Below, piece by piece: positions 25,336-34,646 of a DNA stretch of 64,000 bases; position 1 is the stretch's first letter; every line of letters begins with the position of its first letter. The stretch covers positions 496,001 to 560,000 of the forward strand of contig NZ_JBHTCX010000012.1 of NCBI RefSeq assembly GCF_042666875.1. The letters run 5' to 3'. A program made the translations under genes and the position numbers. The DNA comes from Brachybacterium sp042666875. GTDB taxonomy: Bacteria; Actinomycetota; Actinomycetes; Actinomycetales; Dermabacteraceae. Under the pieces are notes generated by a model that had not been told where the DNA came from, searched no databases, and worked only from the letters and a program-made list of their open reading frames with translations.

Positions 25336-25691
25336 GGGGGTCCTTCCGTGAAGGTGGGTCGGTGGATGCATGGGGGCACCCGGATGCCCGGGCTGCGCTC
25401 CGTGCCCTGGCGAAGGCGTCGGGGGCGACAGGTCTCGCGGAGGCCTGCAGGCGCATGGAGTGGCCCGATGCATCGGATCGGTCGTCCATAACGCTACGTG
25501 ATGTAGGGGCTAATGTGACGCTTTGCGTCGCATTGTGAGCCGAATGTGAGCCCCAGGTAACGGTGGGCGTGCGGAAGGCCACTCCGACCACCGCCGCGCC
25601 CTGCCGGATCGGTCCTGTCGCGCATCCCGCCGACCCGGCCGCGGGCGACGCCTCATGCTGGAGCATCCCCGTTCGACCAGGAGGCGACCGG
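25336..25691. promoter_or_regulatory. Regulatory gap of the lyase operon
   Basis: This gap between the leftward lyase gene and the remnant of a rightward LysR gene has the layout of a LysR-controlled divergent promoter. It holds three copies of A(A/T)TGTGA (25512-25518, 25532-25538, 25543-25549), the last two inside 11-base direct repeats, and a short inverted repeat GACGCTTTGCGTC whose coordinates are 25517-25529. I found no gene in it. Confidence 0.5.
25512..25552. repeat. Repeated TGTGA motifs, possible activator sites
   Basis: AATGTGA, ATTGTGA and AATGTGA occur within 38 bases. The second and third extend to TGTGAGCC and start 11 bases apart, one helical turn. They lie about 180-215 bases upstream of the lyase start. 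Spacing on one face of the helix suggests a protein-binding array, but no regulator can be assigned. Confidence 0.4.
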
Positions 25692-25935
25692 ATACCCGCG
25701 CACAGACGCGACCTCTCCCTGACCCAGCTGACGTACTTCGTGACGGCTGCGGAGGCTCGCCGTCGTCGAAGACGTCGCGTGGCGAACCACGGACCTGCGG
25801 GTCGACGACAGCGGTGACCCGCTCGCCGACCTGACGCGCCTGCTCCAGCTGTGGATGCCGCAGAAGCAGGACTACCTCACACGTGCGGTCGATCCGACGT
25901 CGGCCCCGTCGTACGGCGTGCCGGGCGATCAGTGA
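25692..25935 (+). pseudogene. Deletion scar: LysR N-terminus joined to a DUF1028-like C-terminus
   Basis: AGGAGG at 25679-25684 is followed seven bases later by ATA where a start codon is expected, then by RDLSLTQLTYFVTAAEA in frame, the normal first residues of a LysR regulator. At about 25755 this similarity stops. A different reading frame (25762-25935) then reads VAWRTTDLRVDD, LLQLWMPQ and APSYGVPGD before a stop, like the tail of actinobacterial DUF1028 proteins. Neither piece can be functional: the LysR lacks its helix-turn-helix and effector domain, and the DUF1028 lacks its catalytic core. An internal deletion of both genes explains this. The DUF1028 assignment rests on remembered family endings. 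Confidence 0.6.
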
Positions 25936-26014
25936 TGACTCTCGCGGTGGTCGGTGGGGGCGCGAGAGCTTTCCCGGCGTCGCGCACGGCGCGCGCCGAA
26001 GGGCGACACGGAGC

Positions 26015-26050
26015 GCCGCTCCCTGCCCGCCTCGACGGCCGGGCAGGGAG
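26015..26050 (-). terminator. Strong hairpin terminator of the Ltp-like gene
   Basis: CGCTCCCTGCCCG (26015-26027) and CGGGCAGGGAGCG (26038-26050) form a perfect 13-base-pair stem with a 10-base loop, nine bases beyond the Ltp-like stop on the minus strand. No long U-tract follows, as is common in high-GC actinobacteria. Confidence 0.75.
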
Positions 26051-26059
26051 CGCAAGCGA

Positions 26060-26962
26060 TCAGTCGTCCAGGTGCTCGATCGCGTAGTCGGCCTGTTCCT
26101 GCGTGAACTGGCCTCCGTACTCCGACGTCAACTGGTCGCGGATGGCTTCGGGCGACATGTCCATGGTGTCCCGATACGAGCGGGCGCTCTCCAGCGCATT
26201 CTCGTTCCAGTCCGCCTCGATGGTGTCGATGGCGTACTGCGCCTCCTCGGGGAGGAACTGCTCGCCGTGCTCCGAGGTGAGCTGGTCGTAGATTCCCTGC
26301 TTGGACATGTGCATGGTCTCCGAGTAGCTCTCGGCCGAGGCCAGCGCATTCGCGTTCCAGTCCGCCTCCACGTTGTCCACGGCGTACTGCGCCGCCTCAT
26401 CGGAGAACTGGTCGGCGTACTCCGAGGTGAGCTGGTCGAACAGCCCCTGCTTGGACATGTGCAGCAGATCGGAGTAGCTCTGGGCGCTGTTCAGCGCGGA
26501 GGTGTATTCCGCCGGGACATCATCCTCAGCTGGCGCCTCCTCCTCGGCGGGGGCTTCCTCAGCGGGCGCGTCGTCCCCCTCAGCTGCCGCCTCCTCCGCA
26601 GGGTCCTCATCGGCCGGGGCGTCGTCGACCGGTGCCTCGGCCTCCGCAGGCTCCTCGACGTTCTCGACGTCGGCGGGTTCGGCGGGTTCGGCGACCGCAG
26701 TCTCCGTCTCGCTCGGCTGAGGATCTCCACTTCCTGAGAGGGCAATGGCGGAGCAGCCGCCGACGAGCACCACGAACAGAGCGATGCACCCGCAACCGGC
26801 AGCGAACAATCCTCTTCTCTTCTTCCGCGACGGCGCAGGGGCATTGGGTGGAACGGCAGCCGAGTCATCGCGGTGCGGTCCGGGAGCACCGGCGCCGACA
26901 TTCGGGGCGGGCGGCAGATTCGAGGCCGACGGATCGTCGGGCGTGGGCGCATTGCTGTTCAC
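26060..26962 (-). CDS. Ltp-family membrane-anchored protein with three repeats
   Basis: This is a 300-residue protein. A Pro-rich cytoplasmic head (1-50) ends in SRKKRR, a membrane segment follows (51-75), then an acidic Ala/Glu/Pro linker (80-152) and three 50-residue repeats at about 156-202, 206-252 and 256-300. Each repeat has ALxSAxSYxxxxHMSxxGxxDQLTSE and QYAxDxxxADWN-like features, matching the host-cell surface-exposed lipoprotein (Ltp) repeat. I chose the GTG at 26962, which follows GGAG; an ATG at 26986 is the alternative. Ltp of phage TP-J34 blocks DNA injection by other phages, but chromosomal actinobacterial homologues are mostly uncharacterised. LVGGC could be a lipobox, although the long head favours a plain membrane anchor. 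Confidence 0.8.
   Translation of the reverse strand: MNSNAPTPDDPSASNLPPAPNVGAGAPGPHRDDSAAVPPNAPAPSRKKRRGLFAAGCGCIALFVVLVGGCSAIALSGSGDPQPSETETAVAEPAEPADVENVEEPAEAEAPVDDAPADEDPAEEAAAEGDDAPAEEAPAEEEAPAEDDVPAEYTSALNSAQSYSDLLHMSKQGLFDQLTSEYADQFSDEAAQYAVDNVEADWNANALASAESYSETMHMSKQGIYDQLTSEHGEQFLPEEAQYAIDTIEADWNENALESARSYRDTMDMSPEAIRDQLTSEYGGQFTQEQADYAIEHLDD
26063..26497 (-). repeat. Tandem 150-base coding repeats of the Ltp-like gene
   Basis: The three protein repeats correspond to three DNA units with a 150-base period. The words TCGGAGTA(G/C) and GAGGTGAGCTGGTCG recur nearly unchanged, indicating internal duplication or gene conversion. Confidence 0.75.
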
Positions 26963-27195
26963 AGCTGCACTCCATTCTGTGTACATGGTGAGGACCCTGG
27001 GCACGGGCGTGCCAGGGCTACTGCTGAGAAAAGAGGCCTGCTGCGGATACGTGCGCTCGACGAGGGTCAGGATCTGCGACGAGCATCGGCGTCCGACGCG
27101 ATGTCGGAGGGGAACACCTACCGGTTGGGGCCTTCAGGAGAAAAGGTACGAATGGGGTCAGACAGCCGACGCCTCGAATCGGGCGTGGCCGCGGA

Positions 27196-27978
27196 GTGGT
27201 CGTGCCGAGAACTCACCGATACGCCCCGACCAGTCCTTGTCTCTATCGCCGCACCTGTGCGGGGTTCCGGGAGTTCTACGATGCCCGTGTGCTGCTGCTT
27301 TCGGATCCGACGCTCCTCGATATACCCGTCACCGAGTGCGGTGACGACCTGGTCGACATCCGGACCGCTCCGGACCTGCTGCTGGACCGGCGCAAGGAGG
27401 ATCCGGAAGGGGCCTGGGCCACGCTCAGACGCGGCGTGCTCGATCGGCTCGTGGTCGCCCAGCGCGCCCTGCCGGACGGGATCCGGATTTTGGTGGTCGA
27501 AGGCCACCGTCCCGTCACGCTGCAGCATCGATATTTCGACGAACGCTGCCAGGGTCTCGCCGGGCAACATCCCCACTGGTCCGTTCAGAGGGTTCATGTC
27601 GAGGCGAGCAAGCACATCTCTCCTCCCGCCGTCGCCCCGCATCCGTGCGGCGCGGCAGTGGACCTCACGCTGGTCCAGGACGGGCAGGAACTGGATCTGG
27701 GCTGCCCGGTCAACGCCACGCCCGAGGCGAGCGACGGCGCCTGCTTCACAGATTCCGGGAACATCACGGCACAGGCGCGATGGTGGCGCGACACGCTGGG
27801 AACAGCCCTCACCCGTGCCGGCATGGTGAACTACCCACCTGAGTGGTGGCACTGGTCGTTCGGAGACCGGTACTGGGCCGCCGTGACGGGGGCCGAGAGC
27901 GCGATCTACTCGCCTCGCGGATCACGCGGCCGAACCTCCGCGCTGACCAGCGTCGATGAGTCGGCACACCGACACTGA
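27196..27978 (+). CDS. VanX-like D-Ala-D-Ala dipeptidase
   Basis: This is a peptidase M15D protein of up to 260 residues. The diagnostic sites are EGHRP with Arg105, PHPCGAAVDL with zinc ligands His149 and Asp156, and PPEWWHWSFGDRYW with catalytic Glu216 and zinc ligand His219. The leader before residue 32 is unlike the family, so the GTG at 27289 is a credible alternative start; neither has a strong ribosome-binding site. No vanH, vanA-type ligase or VanRS pair is adjacent, so glycopeptide resistance is not indicated. Peptidoglycan turnover or D-Ala recycling in the cytoplasm is more likely. Confidence 0.82.
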   Translation: MVVPRTHRYAPTSPCLYRRTCAGFREFYDARVLLLSDPTLLDIPVTECGDDLVDIRTAPDLLLDRRKEDPEGAWATLRRGVLDRLVVAQRALPDGIRILVVEGHRPVTLQHRYFDERCQGLAGQHPHWSVQRVHVEASKHISPPAVAPHPCGAAVDLTLVQDGQELDLGCPVNATPEASDGACFTDSGNITAQARWWRDTLGTALTRAGMVNYPPEWWHWSFGDRYWAAVTGAESAIYSPRGSRGRTSALTSVDESAHRH

Positions 27979-28040
27979 TACGTCAAGAGAGCCCTTCCGG
28001 CGCGGCGGGCGGCCTTTACACGCCGTGCTCTACTTAGGTG

Positions 28041-28427
28041 ATGAACACTCTCTCTGCCACCCGCCGCCGGATGACCCGTGACGAGGCGCTCGCGTGGAAC
28101 TCGAACTGGTCCCTCGCCGACATCCGCCTGATCGGGGAGAACTTCGATCGCATCGGGGCGCGGACGTTCTATCGCACCCAGTCCAACGGCAGCATCACCG
28201 CGCAGGACGAGAACGGGCGCTCCCTGATGTACATCCATCCCGGGTACGTCCAGTTCCGCAAGGGCCTGGCCCCGACGGACCGCCCGGATCAGCAGGTCGA
28301 AGGGTTCGACCTCTCCACCGCGCAGCCCCGCGAGAAGACGCCCGCCAAGGGGGAAGAGGTCCTGACCATCTGCCCGTCCTGCTTCTACGCCATGCCCTAC
28401 ACCGGGGTCTGCGACACCTGCGGCTGA
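28041..28427 (+). CDS. Hypothetical protein with C-terminal zinc ribbon
   Basis: This is a 128-residue protein of no recognised family. The body (10-90) is rich in polar beta-strand-like segments (RTFYRTQSNGSITAQDENGR). The last 18 residues form CPSCFYAMPYTGVCDTCG, with Cys111, Cys114, Cys124 and Cys127 arranged as a zinc ribbon. The ATG lies just after TAGGTG. It follows the VanX-like gene by 62 bases in the same direction and may share its transcript. Confidence 0.65.
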   Translation: MNTLSATRRRMTRDEALAWNSNWSLADIRLIGENFDRIGARTFYRTQSNGSITAQDENGRSLMYIHPGYVQFRKGLAPTDRPDQQVEGFDLSTAQPREKTPAKGEEVLTICPSCFYAMPYTGVCDTCG

Positions 28428-28508
28428 GACCCACCGATCAGGGCCCGGCCATCGAGCGCAGTGTCCGCTGCAGGACGAGGCAGATGCCCAGCACGGACGC
28501 CCGGGGGC

Positions 28509-29225
28509 TCATGACGCGATGTCACGACTCCGCGCCGCGCCGCGTTGTCGCGGTCCCGGTCGCCCACGCTCGCCAGCTCGGCGCAGCGCGGCCAGCGCCA
28601 CGACCGTGCATGCGGCGAAGGACGGCCACAGTGCGAAGCGCTCGATCAGACCGCCCCACTGCACCTCGAGCCTGACCAGCAGGACAACACCCGAGACGAG
28701 GCTGAGCGCTCCGATCGCGACGAGCCGCCACCATCGTGGATCCCACGATCGTGCCAGCACGGCCCCGGTCAGCGCCATGGCGACGCCGCTGAGCACGATG
28801 CCCGGGAGCGAGACGATCACGTGCAGAGTCAGCAGCTGATCCAGCGGCGTCAACCCGGTACCGATCGACGACAGGCCCGTCATCACCCACAGAGCCACCG
28901 CCGCCGTCATCATCGCTCCCGTCGGAAGCTGCGGGCGCAGCAGCACGGCGCCCACCGCCATCGCCGCTCCGAACAGGATGAAGGCGCCGTTGACGGCCAC
29001 GTGAGCCGGGGAGCAGACCGGGACGTGCTGCGAGTGGTAGGGAATCGACGTGCAGGTGACCGCGCCCAGATCGCTGATCGTGTTGTGCGCCAGGCTGTAG
29101 GGCGCGGTGCTCCACGCCGCGGCGGCCAACTCGATCGGGACGTACAGCACCTGCACTGCCCACAGGACGATCCCGGCACGGGCCGATGCGGACAGAACCG
29201 GTGTGGACCGGGCGGGTGACTCCAT
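28509..29225 (-). CDS. DUF998-family membrane protein
   Basis: This is a 238-residue integral membrane protein with six to seven hydrophobic segments. It shows the DUF998 pattern: SLAHNTISDLGAVTC near 43-57 between the first helices, then AFILFGAAMAVGAVLL and a GLTPLD stretch. I chose the ATG at 29225; longer frames upstream look non-coding. It is divergent from the small zinc-ribbon gene at 29331. The function of the family is unknown. Confidence 0.75.
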   Translation of the reverse strand: MESPARSTPVLSASARAGIVLWAVQVLYVPIELAAAAWSTAPYSLAHNTISDLGAVTCTSIPYHSQHVPVCSPAHVAVNGAFILFGAAMAVGAVLLRPQLPTGAMMTAAVALWVMTGLSSIGTGLTPLDQLLTLHVIVSLPGIVLSGVAMALTGAVLARSWDPRWWRLVAIGALSLVSGVVLLVRLEVQWGGLIERFALWPSFAACTVVALAALRRAGERGRPGPRQRGAARSRDIAS

Positions 29226-29330
29226 GTCGCCATGGTGCGATGGCAGCGTCGCGACGTCTTCGTCCGAACGGACGATGTCGGGTCGAGCGTGGGCGAGTCG
29301 GTTGTCACACCGTCGCGCCAGACTGCTCCC

Positions 29331-29624
29331 ATGATCCTTCCACCCGAGCCGAGCGACAGCGTCGGCCGACCGCTCGAGTTCCCCGAGCGTGGAACGTGCC
29401 CGAGCTGCGGTTCGGGAGAGATCGTCCACCATGTCCGAGGGCTGCCGGACGTGCTGTACGTGGAGGCCGCACCGGCGTGGATGGTCTTCGGCGGCTGCAC
29501 GATGATCGGCCCCGACCGCACGTGCTCATCGTGTCAGCACCAGTGGTGGGGACCGTATGAGGAGGACTTCGAGGAGGATGAGGACGACAGCGAACACGAC
29601 ACCAGCGACGAGGACGATGGATGA
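29331..29624 (+). CDS. Small zinc-ribbon protein with acidic tail
   Basis: This is a 97-residue protein. Cys23 and Cys26 (CPSCGSGE) pair with Cys65 and Cys68 (CSSCQHQW) to make a split zinc ribbon. The last 25 residues are almost entirely acidic (FEEDEDDSEHDTSDEDDG). The ATG has no strong ribosome-binding site, though the motif supports coding. It ends 55 bases before recQ on the same strand and may be co-transcribed with it. I do not recognise a named family. Confidence 0.6.
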   Translation: MILPPEPSDSVGRPLEFPERGTCPSCGSGEIVHHVRGLPDVLYVEAAPAWMVFGGCTMIGPDRTCSSCQHQWWGPYEEDFEEDEDDSEHDTSDEDDG

Positions 29625-29679
29625 TGGCCCGGTCCACCGCGGTCCGCCACGCCGGCCCGCGCCCCATACAGTGGTGAGC

Positions 29680-31608
<1,929 letters not shown>

Positions 31609-31640
31609 CCGGGTCGCTCTCAGTCCCGCCCCGTCGCCGC

Positions 31641-32924
31641 TCACGGCCGCCGGCGGACGTTCACTCCCCCGACTCGCTCGGCGTCGTCGACCAGGGTGAA
31701 GGCACGCGTCTCCGGCGGGTACGGGAGATATCGTGGATCGGTCTCACGAAACAGCGGCCCGGCGCTCGGGATCCTGATGGGCCAGTTCTCCATGGCCCGG
31801 GTCACGCGATGGTTCAGACGATTCCCCAGGTCCCTGTCGCGGAACTTCGGTGCGTCGATCCGAGCGACCACCAGGGTGTGGCGCCCGCCCACCTCGATTC
31901 TCTCGATGTGCTTCCACGGCACCAGTCCCTGGCCGTGCAGAACATCGATCCAGCCCTCGCTCGTCACGCGTGCGCTTCGGCGCCCGACGGTGCGCAGTAG
32001 GCGCCACAGTCTCGGGACGAGGATCACGAAGCCCAGTACGGGCGCCCAGGCGAGGAGGACCAGGACCCACCACGGCGCGTTTCCCAGGAGGACCGCCACG
32101 ATCATCGCCCCGCCCAGGAGCCCGCAGACCGCGGTTGCCCAACTCATGAGCGCGATGTGAACCCACTGCCCAGCGCGGGGCGCCACCCCGGATTCCGGAT
32201 CTTGAGACCACTCGGGATCCAACCCGAGACCACGGACCTCCGCGGCGGTGGGAGCGAAACCCTCCTGCGTCCAGCGCCGTACCGCCGCGTGCGCCCCGGG
32301 CCGCCAGCGGACGCGCTTCCCGAGCCCGGCGCCGACATCGGGCGGCAGCGATGAGACGGCCCGCGACTCTCCCAGCACCAGCCCGACTCGATCCCAGGGA
32401 GAGGTGGTGGCATCCCCGCCGTGGTCCGGGACGACGGCCAGGCCCTCAGGGGACACGGCCACGATCCCGGCTCCGTCGGCATACCACCGGCTGAGCCGGG
32501 GCAGCAGCGAGGACACCGCGAGTCCGAAGACGGCGGCGAGCACGGATCCGGCCGCCATGAGGCCCGCGGAGGGACCTTCAGTGCCGACGCCGACCAGAAC
32601 GCCGAGGACCACGATGGCGACGACCAGCACCGCCAGGGCGATCCAGGACACCACGATCGCGAGCCGACGAGGCCGCTGGGCGATCATGACGGCACCACCG
32701 ACACGCCGCGGCTCCTGCACGTCCTGAAGGAACCCTCTGAGAGTGACAGCCCAGGGCACCGCGCTGAGCAGGAGGAGGACCAGCGCCAACCCGATCCGGC
32801 TGGCGATCCCCAGGTCCGGCTGGAACGGCAACGTGACAGTGACCAGGAGTGCCACCACCGAGACGAGTCCCCGCACCGGCGGGATGCTCAAGAGCGCCAT
32901 GGCGCTCGCCTGGCTCATCGCCAT
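31641..32924 (-). CDS. Membrane protein of unknown family
   Basis: This is a 427-residue protein with about six hydrophobic segments in three pairs (near 18-60, 88-140 and 255-300), separated by cytoplasmic-looking domains. The soluble parts (GIVAVSPEGLAVVPDH near 155, and ARVTSEGWIDVLHGQGLVPWKHIERIEV near 325) look like PH-type beta domains found in bacterial YdbT/YvbH-like proteins, but this is only a resemblance. The ATG follows GGAGGAG. It converges with recQ, leaving 32 bases between stops. Confidence 0.6.
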   Translation of the reverse strand: MAMSQASAMALLSIPPVRGLVSVVALLVTVTLPFQPDLGIASRIGLALVLLLLSAVPWAVTLRGFLQDVQEPRRVGGAVMIAQRPRRLAIVVSWIALAVLVVAIVVLGVLVGVGTEGPSAGLMAAGSVLAAVFGLAVSSLLPRLSRWYADGAGIVAVSPEGLAVVPDHGGDATTSPWDRVGLVLGESRAVSSLPPDVGAGLGKRVRWRPGAHAAVRRWTQEGFAPTAAEVRGLGLDPEWSQDPESGVAPRAGQWVHIALMSWATAVCGLLGGAMIVAVLLGNAPWWVLVLLAWAPVLGFVILVPRLWRLLRTVGRRSARVTSEGWIDVLHGQGLVPWKHIERIEVGGRHTLVVARIDAPKFRDRDLGNRLNHRVTRAMENWPIRIPSAGPLFRETDPRYLPYPPETRAFTLVDDAERVGGVNVRRRP

Positions 32925-32999
32925 GGTGCTCCTCCGAGCGTCGAGGAACCGGGTTCTCCGCCCGCCGGGCCGCCATCCCGGCGTGCCCGGCCGGTCGCA

Positions 33000-34646
33000 T
33001 CATACTCGGGTCGCTCGCAGCCAGCGGAATCCATATGGCCCCAGCTCCACCTGGAGCTGACCGTTCTCCGGGCGGGTCACGCTCTCCGGCTGCAGGAGGT
33101 CATGGAAATCGGCCGATGCGATCTGCGCGGACAGAGAACCGACATCGACCGTGGCCGTGCAGTCGTGGTCGGCGAAGTTGTGCAGGGCGACGAAAACGGC
33201 CCCATCGGAGACCGCGGCATGGGCGAGGGCGCTCCCTTCTCCTGTCTCCAGGACCGCGAGGTCACCGAAGGCGATCTCCGGGGTCGCACGGTATTCACCG
33301 ATCAGCGTCTTGAGGAAGGACAGCAGGGAGTCGGGATCGTGCAGCTGGTCGTAGACGTTGACACGCTCGGGGCCGTAGTCGCCCTCGGGCAGCTGCTCCA
33401 CGAGGTCGTCGCGGCGCGCGGTGGAGAACCCGCCATTGCGCCCGGAGTGCCACTGCATCGGGGTCCGTACGCCGGAGCGATCCTCGGTGCCGGCCGGCTC
33501 CCCCATGCCGATCTCCTCGCCGTAGTAGAGCACCGGTGCCCCGGGCAGGGAGAACAGGAGGCTGTAGGCCAGGCGGAGCCTGCGCTGGTCCCCGCCGAGC
33601 ATCGGGGCCAGTCGCCGCACGATGCCCCGCCCGTACACCCGCTGACGCGGGTCCGGTGAGAGCGCCTCGAAGACCTCCTCCTTGGCATCGCCGAGCAGTT
33701 CGAGATTGAGTTCGTCATGGGTGCGCAGGAAACTGGCCCAGCCCTGACTGACGTCGACCGCAGGCAGCTCTCGCAGCACTGTCGCCAGCGGCGCGGGATC
33801 GTGGCGGACGAAGGAGAGGAAGGCGGCTTCGGCGGTCTCGAAGTCGAACTGCAGGTCCAGCTCCACACCCGGGTTGCCGAAGTAGTCCAGCTGGTCCTGG
33901 TGGTTCAGTCCCACCTCGCCCAGCAGCGCCGCGCCGCCGTAGCGCCGGGCGACGAACCGCCGCAGCTCGCGCAGGAAGGCGTGGGGGTCGCTCTGGTTCC
34001 CCGCTCCGGGCGGGTGGATCAGGAACGGCACCGCGTCGATGCGGAAGCCGTCGGCCCCGAGTTCGAGCCAGAATCCGAGAATGCGCGAGATCTCCGAACG
34101 CACCTCGGGATTGGAGTGGTTGAGATCCGGCTGGTGGTGATGGAAGTGGTGGAGGTAGTACTGCCCTGTCTGTTCGTCGTACTGCCAGACACCGTCCTCC
34201 TCGGTCGGGAAGACGTTGCTGCCGGCATCGTCGGTGGGCTCGTCCTGCCAGACGTAGAAGTCGCGGAGCCGGGCGTCGCGGCTGCTGCGGGCATCGACGA
34301 ACCACGGGTGCTGATCGGAGGTGTGGTTGATGACGAGGTCGATGATCACGCGGATGCCGCGGTCGTGGGCGACGCGGATCAGTTCGACGAACCGGCCGAG
34401 ATCGCCCAGGCGGCTGTCGACGCCGAAGTAGTCGGTGACGTCGTAGCCGTCGTCCCGGTCCGGCGTGGGTTGGAACGGCATCAGCCACAGGCAGGTCACG
34501 CCGAGATCGGCGAGATACTCGATGCGGTCGAGCAGACCGTCGATGTCGCCGATCCCGTCACCATCGGAGTCCTGGTACTTCTTGATGTCCAGGCAGTAGA
34601 TGACGGCGGAACGCCACCACAGGTCGCTGCGGTCGGCCGGCCTCAT
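33000..34646 (-). CDS. GH13 alpha-glucosidase/trehalose synthase-like enzyme
   Basis: This is a 548-residue cytoplasmic alpha-amylase-family protein. The (beta/alpha)8 barrel shows DGYDVTDYF (66-74), DLVINHTS (103-110), GFRIDAVP with nucleophile Asp204, LLGEV with acid/base Glu244, and RTHDEL with Asp311. The calcium-like loop DSDGDGIGD is at 27-35. It resembles the short trehalose-synthase-like GH13 proteins of actinobacteria. The ATG overlaps the stop of the LLM oxidoreductase gene (ATGA), so the two are expressed together. Isomerisation or hydrolysis of an alpha-glucoside is expected, with substrate undetermined. Confidence 0.82.
   Translation of the reverse strand: MRPADRSDLWWRSAVIYCLDIKKYQDSDGDGIGDIDGLLDRIEYLADLGVTCLWLMPFQPTPDRDDGYDVTDYFGVDSRLGDLGRFVELIRVAHDRGIRVIIDLVINHTSDQHPWFVDARSSRDARLRDFYVWQDEPTDDAGSNVFPTEEDGVWQYDEQTGQYYLHHFHHHQPDLNHSNPEVRSEISRILGFWLELGADGFRIDAVPFLIHPPGAGNQSDPHAFLRELRRFVARRYGGAALLGEVGLNHQDQLDYFGNPGVELDLQFDFETAEAAFLSFVRHDPAPLATVLRELPAVDVSQGWASFLRTHDELNLELLGDAKEEVFEALSPDPRQRVYGRGIVRRLAPMLGGDQRRLRLAYSLLFSLPGAPVLYYGEEIGMGEPAGTEDRSGVRTPMQWHSGRNGGFSTARRDDLVEQLPEGDYGPERVNVYDQLHDPDSLLSFLKTLIGEYRATPEIAFGDLAVLETGEGSALAHAAVSDGAVFVALHNFADHDCTATVDVGSLSAQIASADFHDLLQPESVTRPENGQLQVELGPYGFRWLRATRV

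Noticed and set aside
27196..27978. VanX-like gene considered as glycopeptide resistance
   Set aside because: vanH, a D-Ala-D-Lac ligase and a VanRS pair are all missing, so a housekeeping peptidase is more likely.
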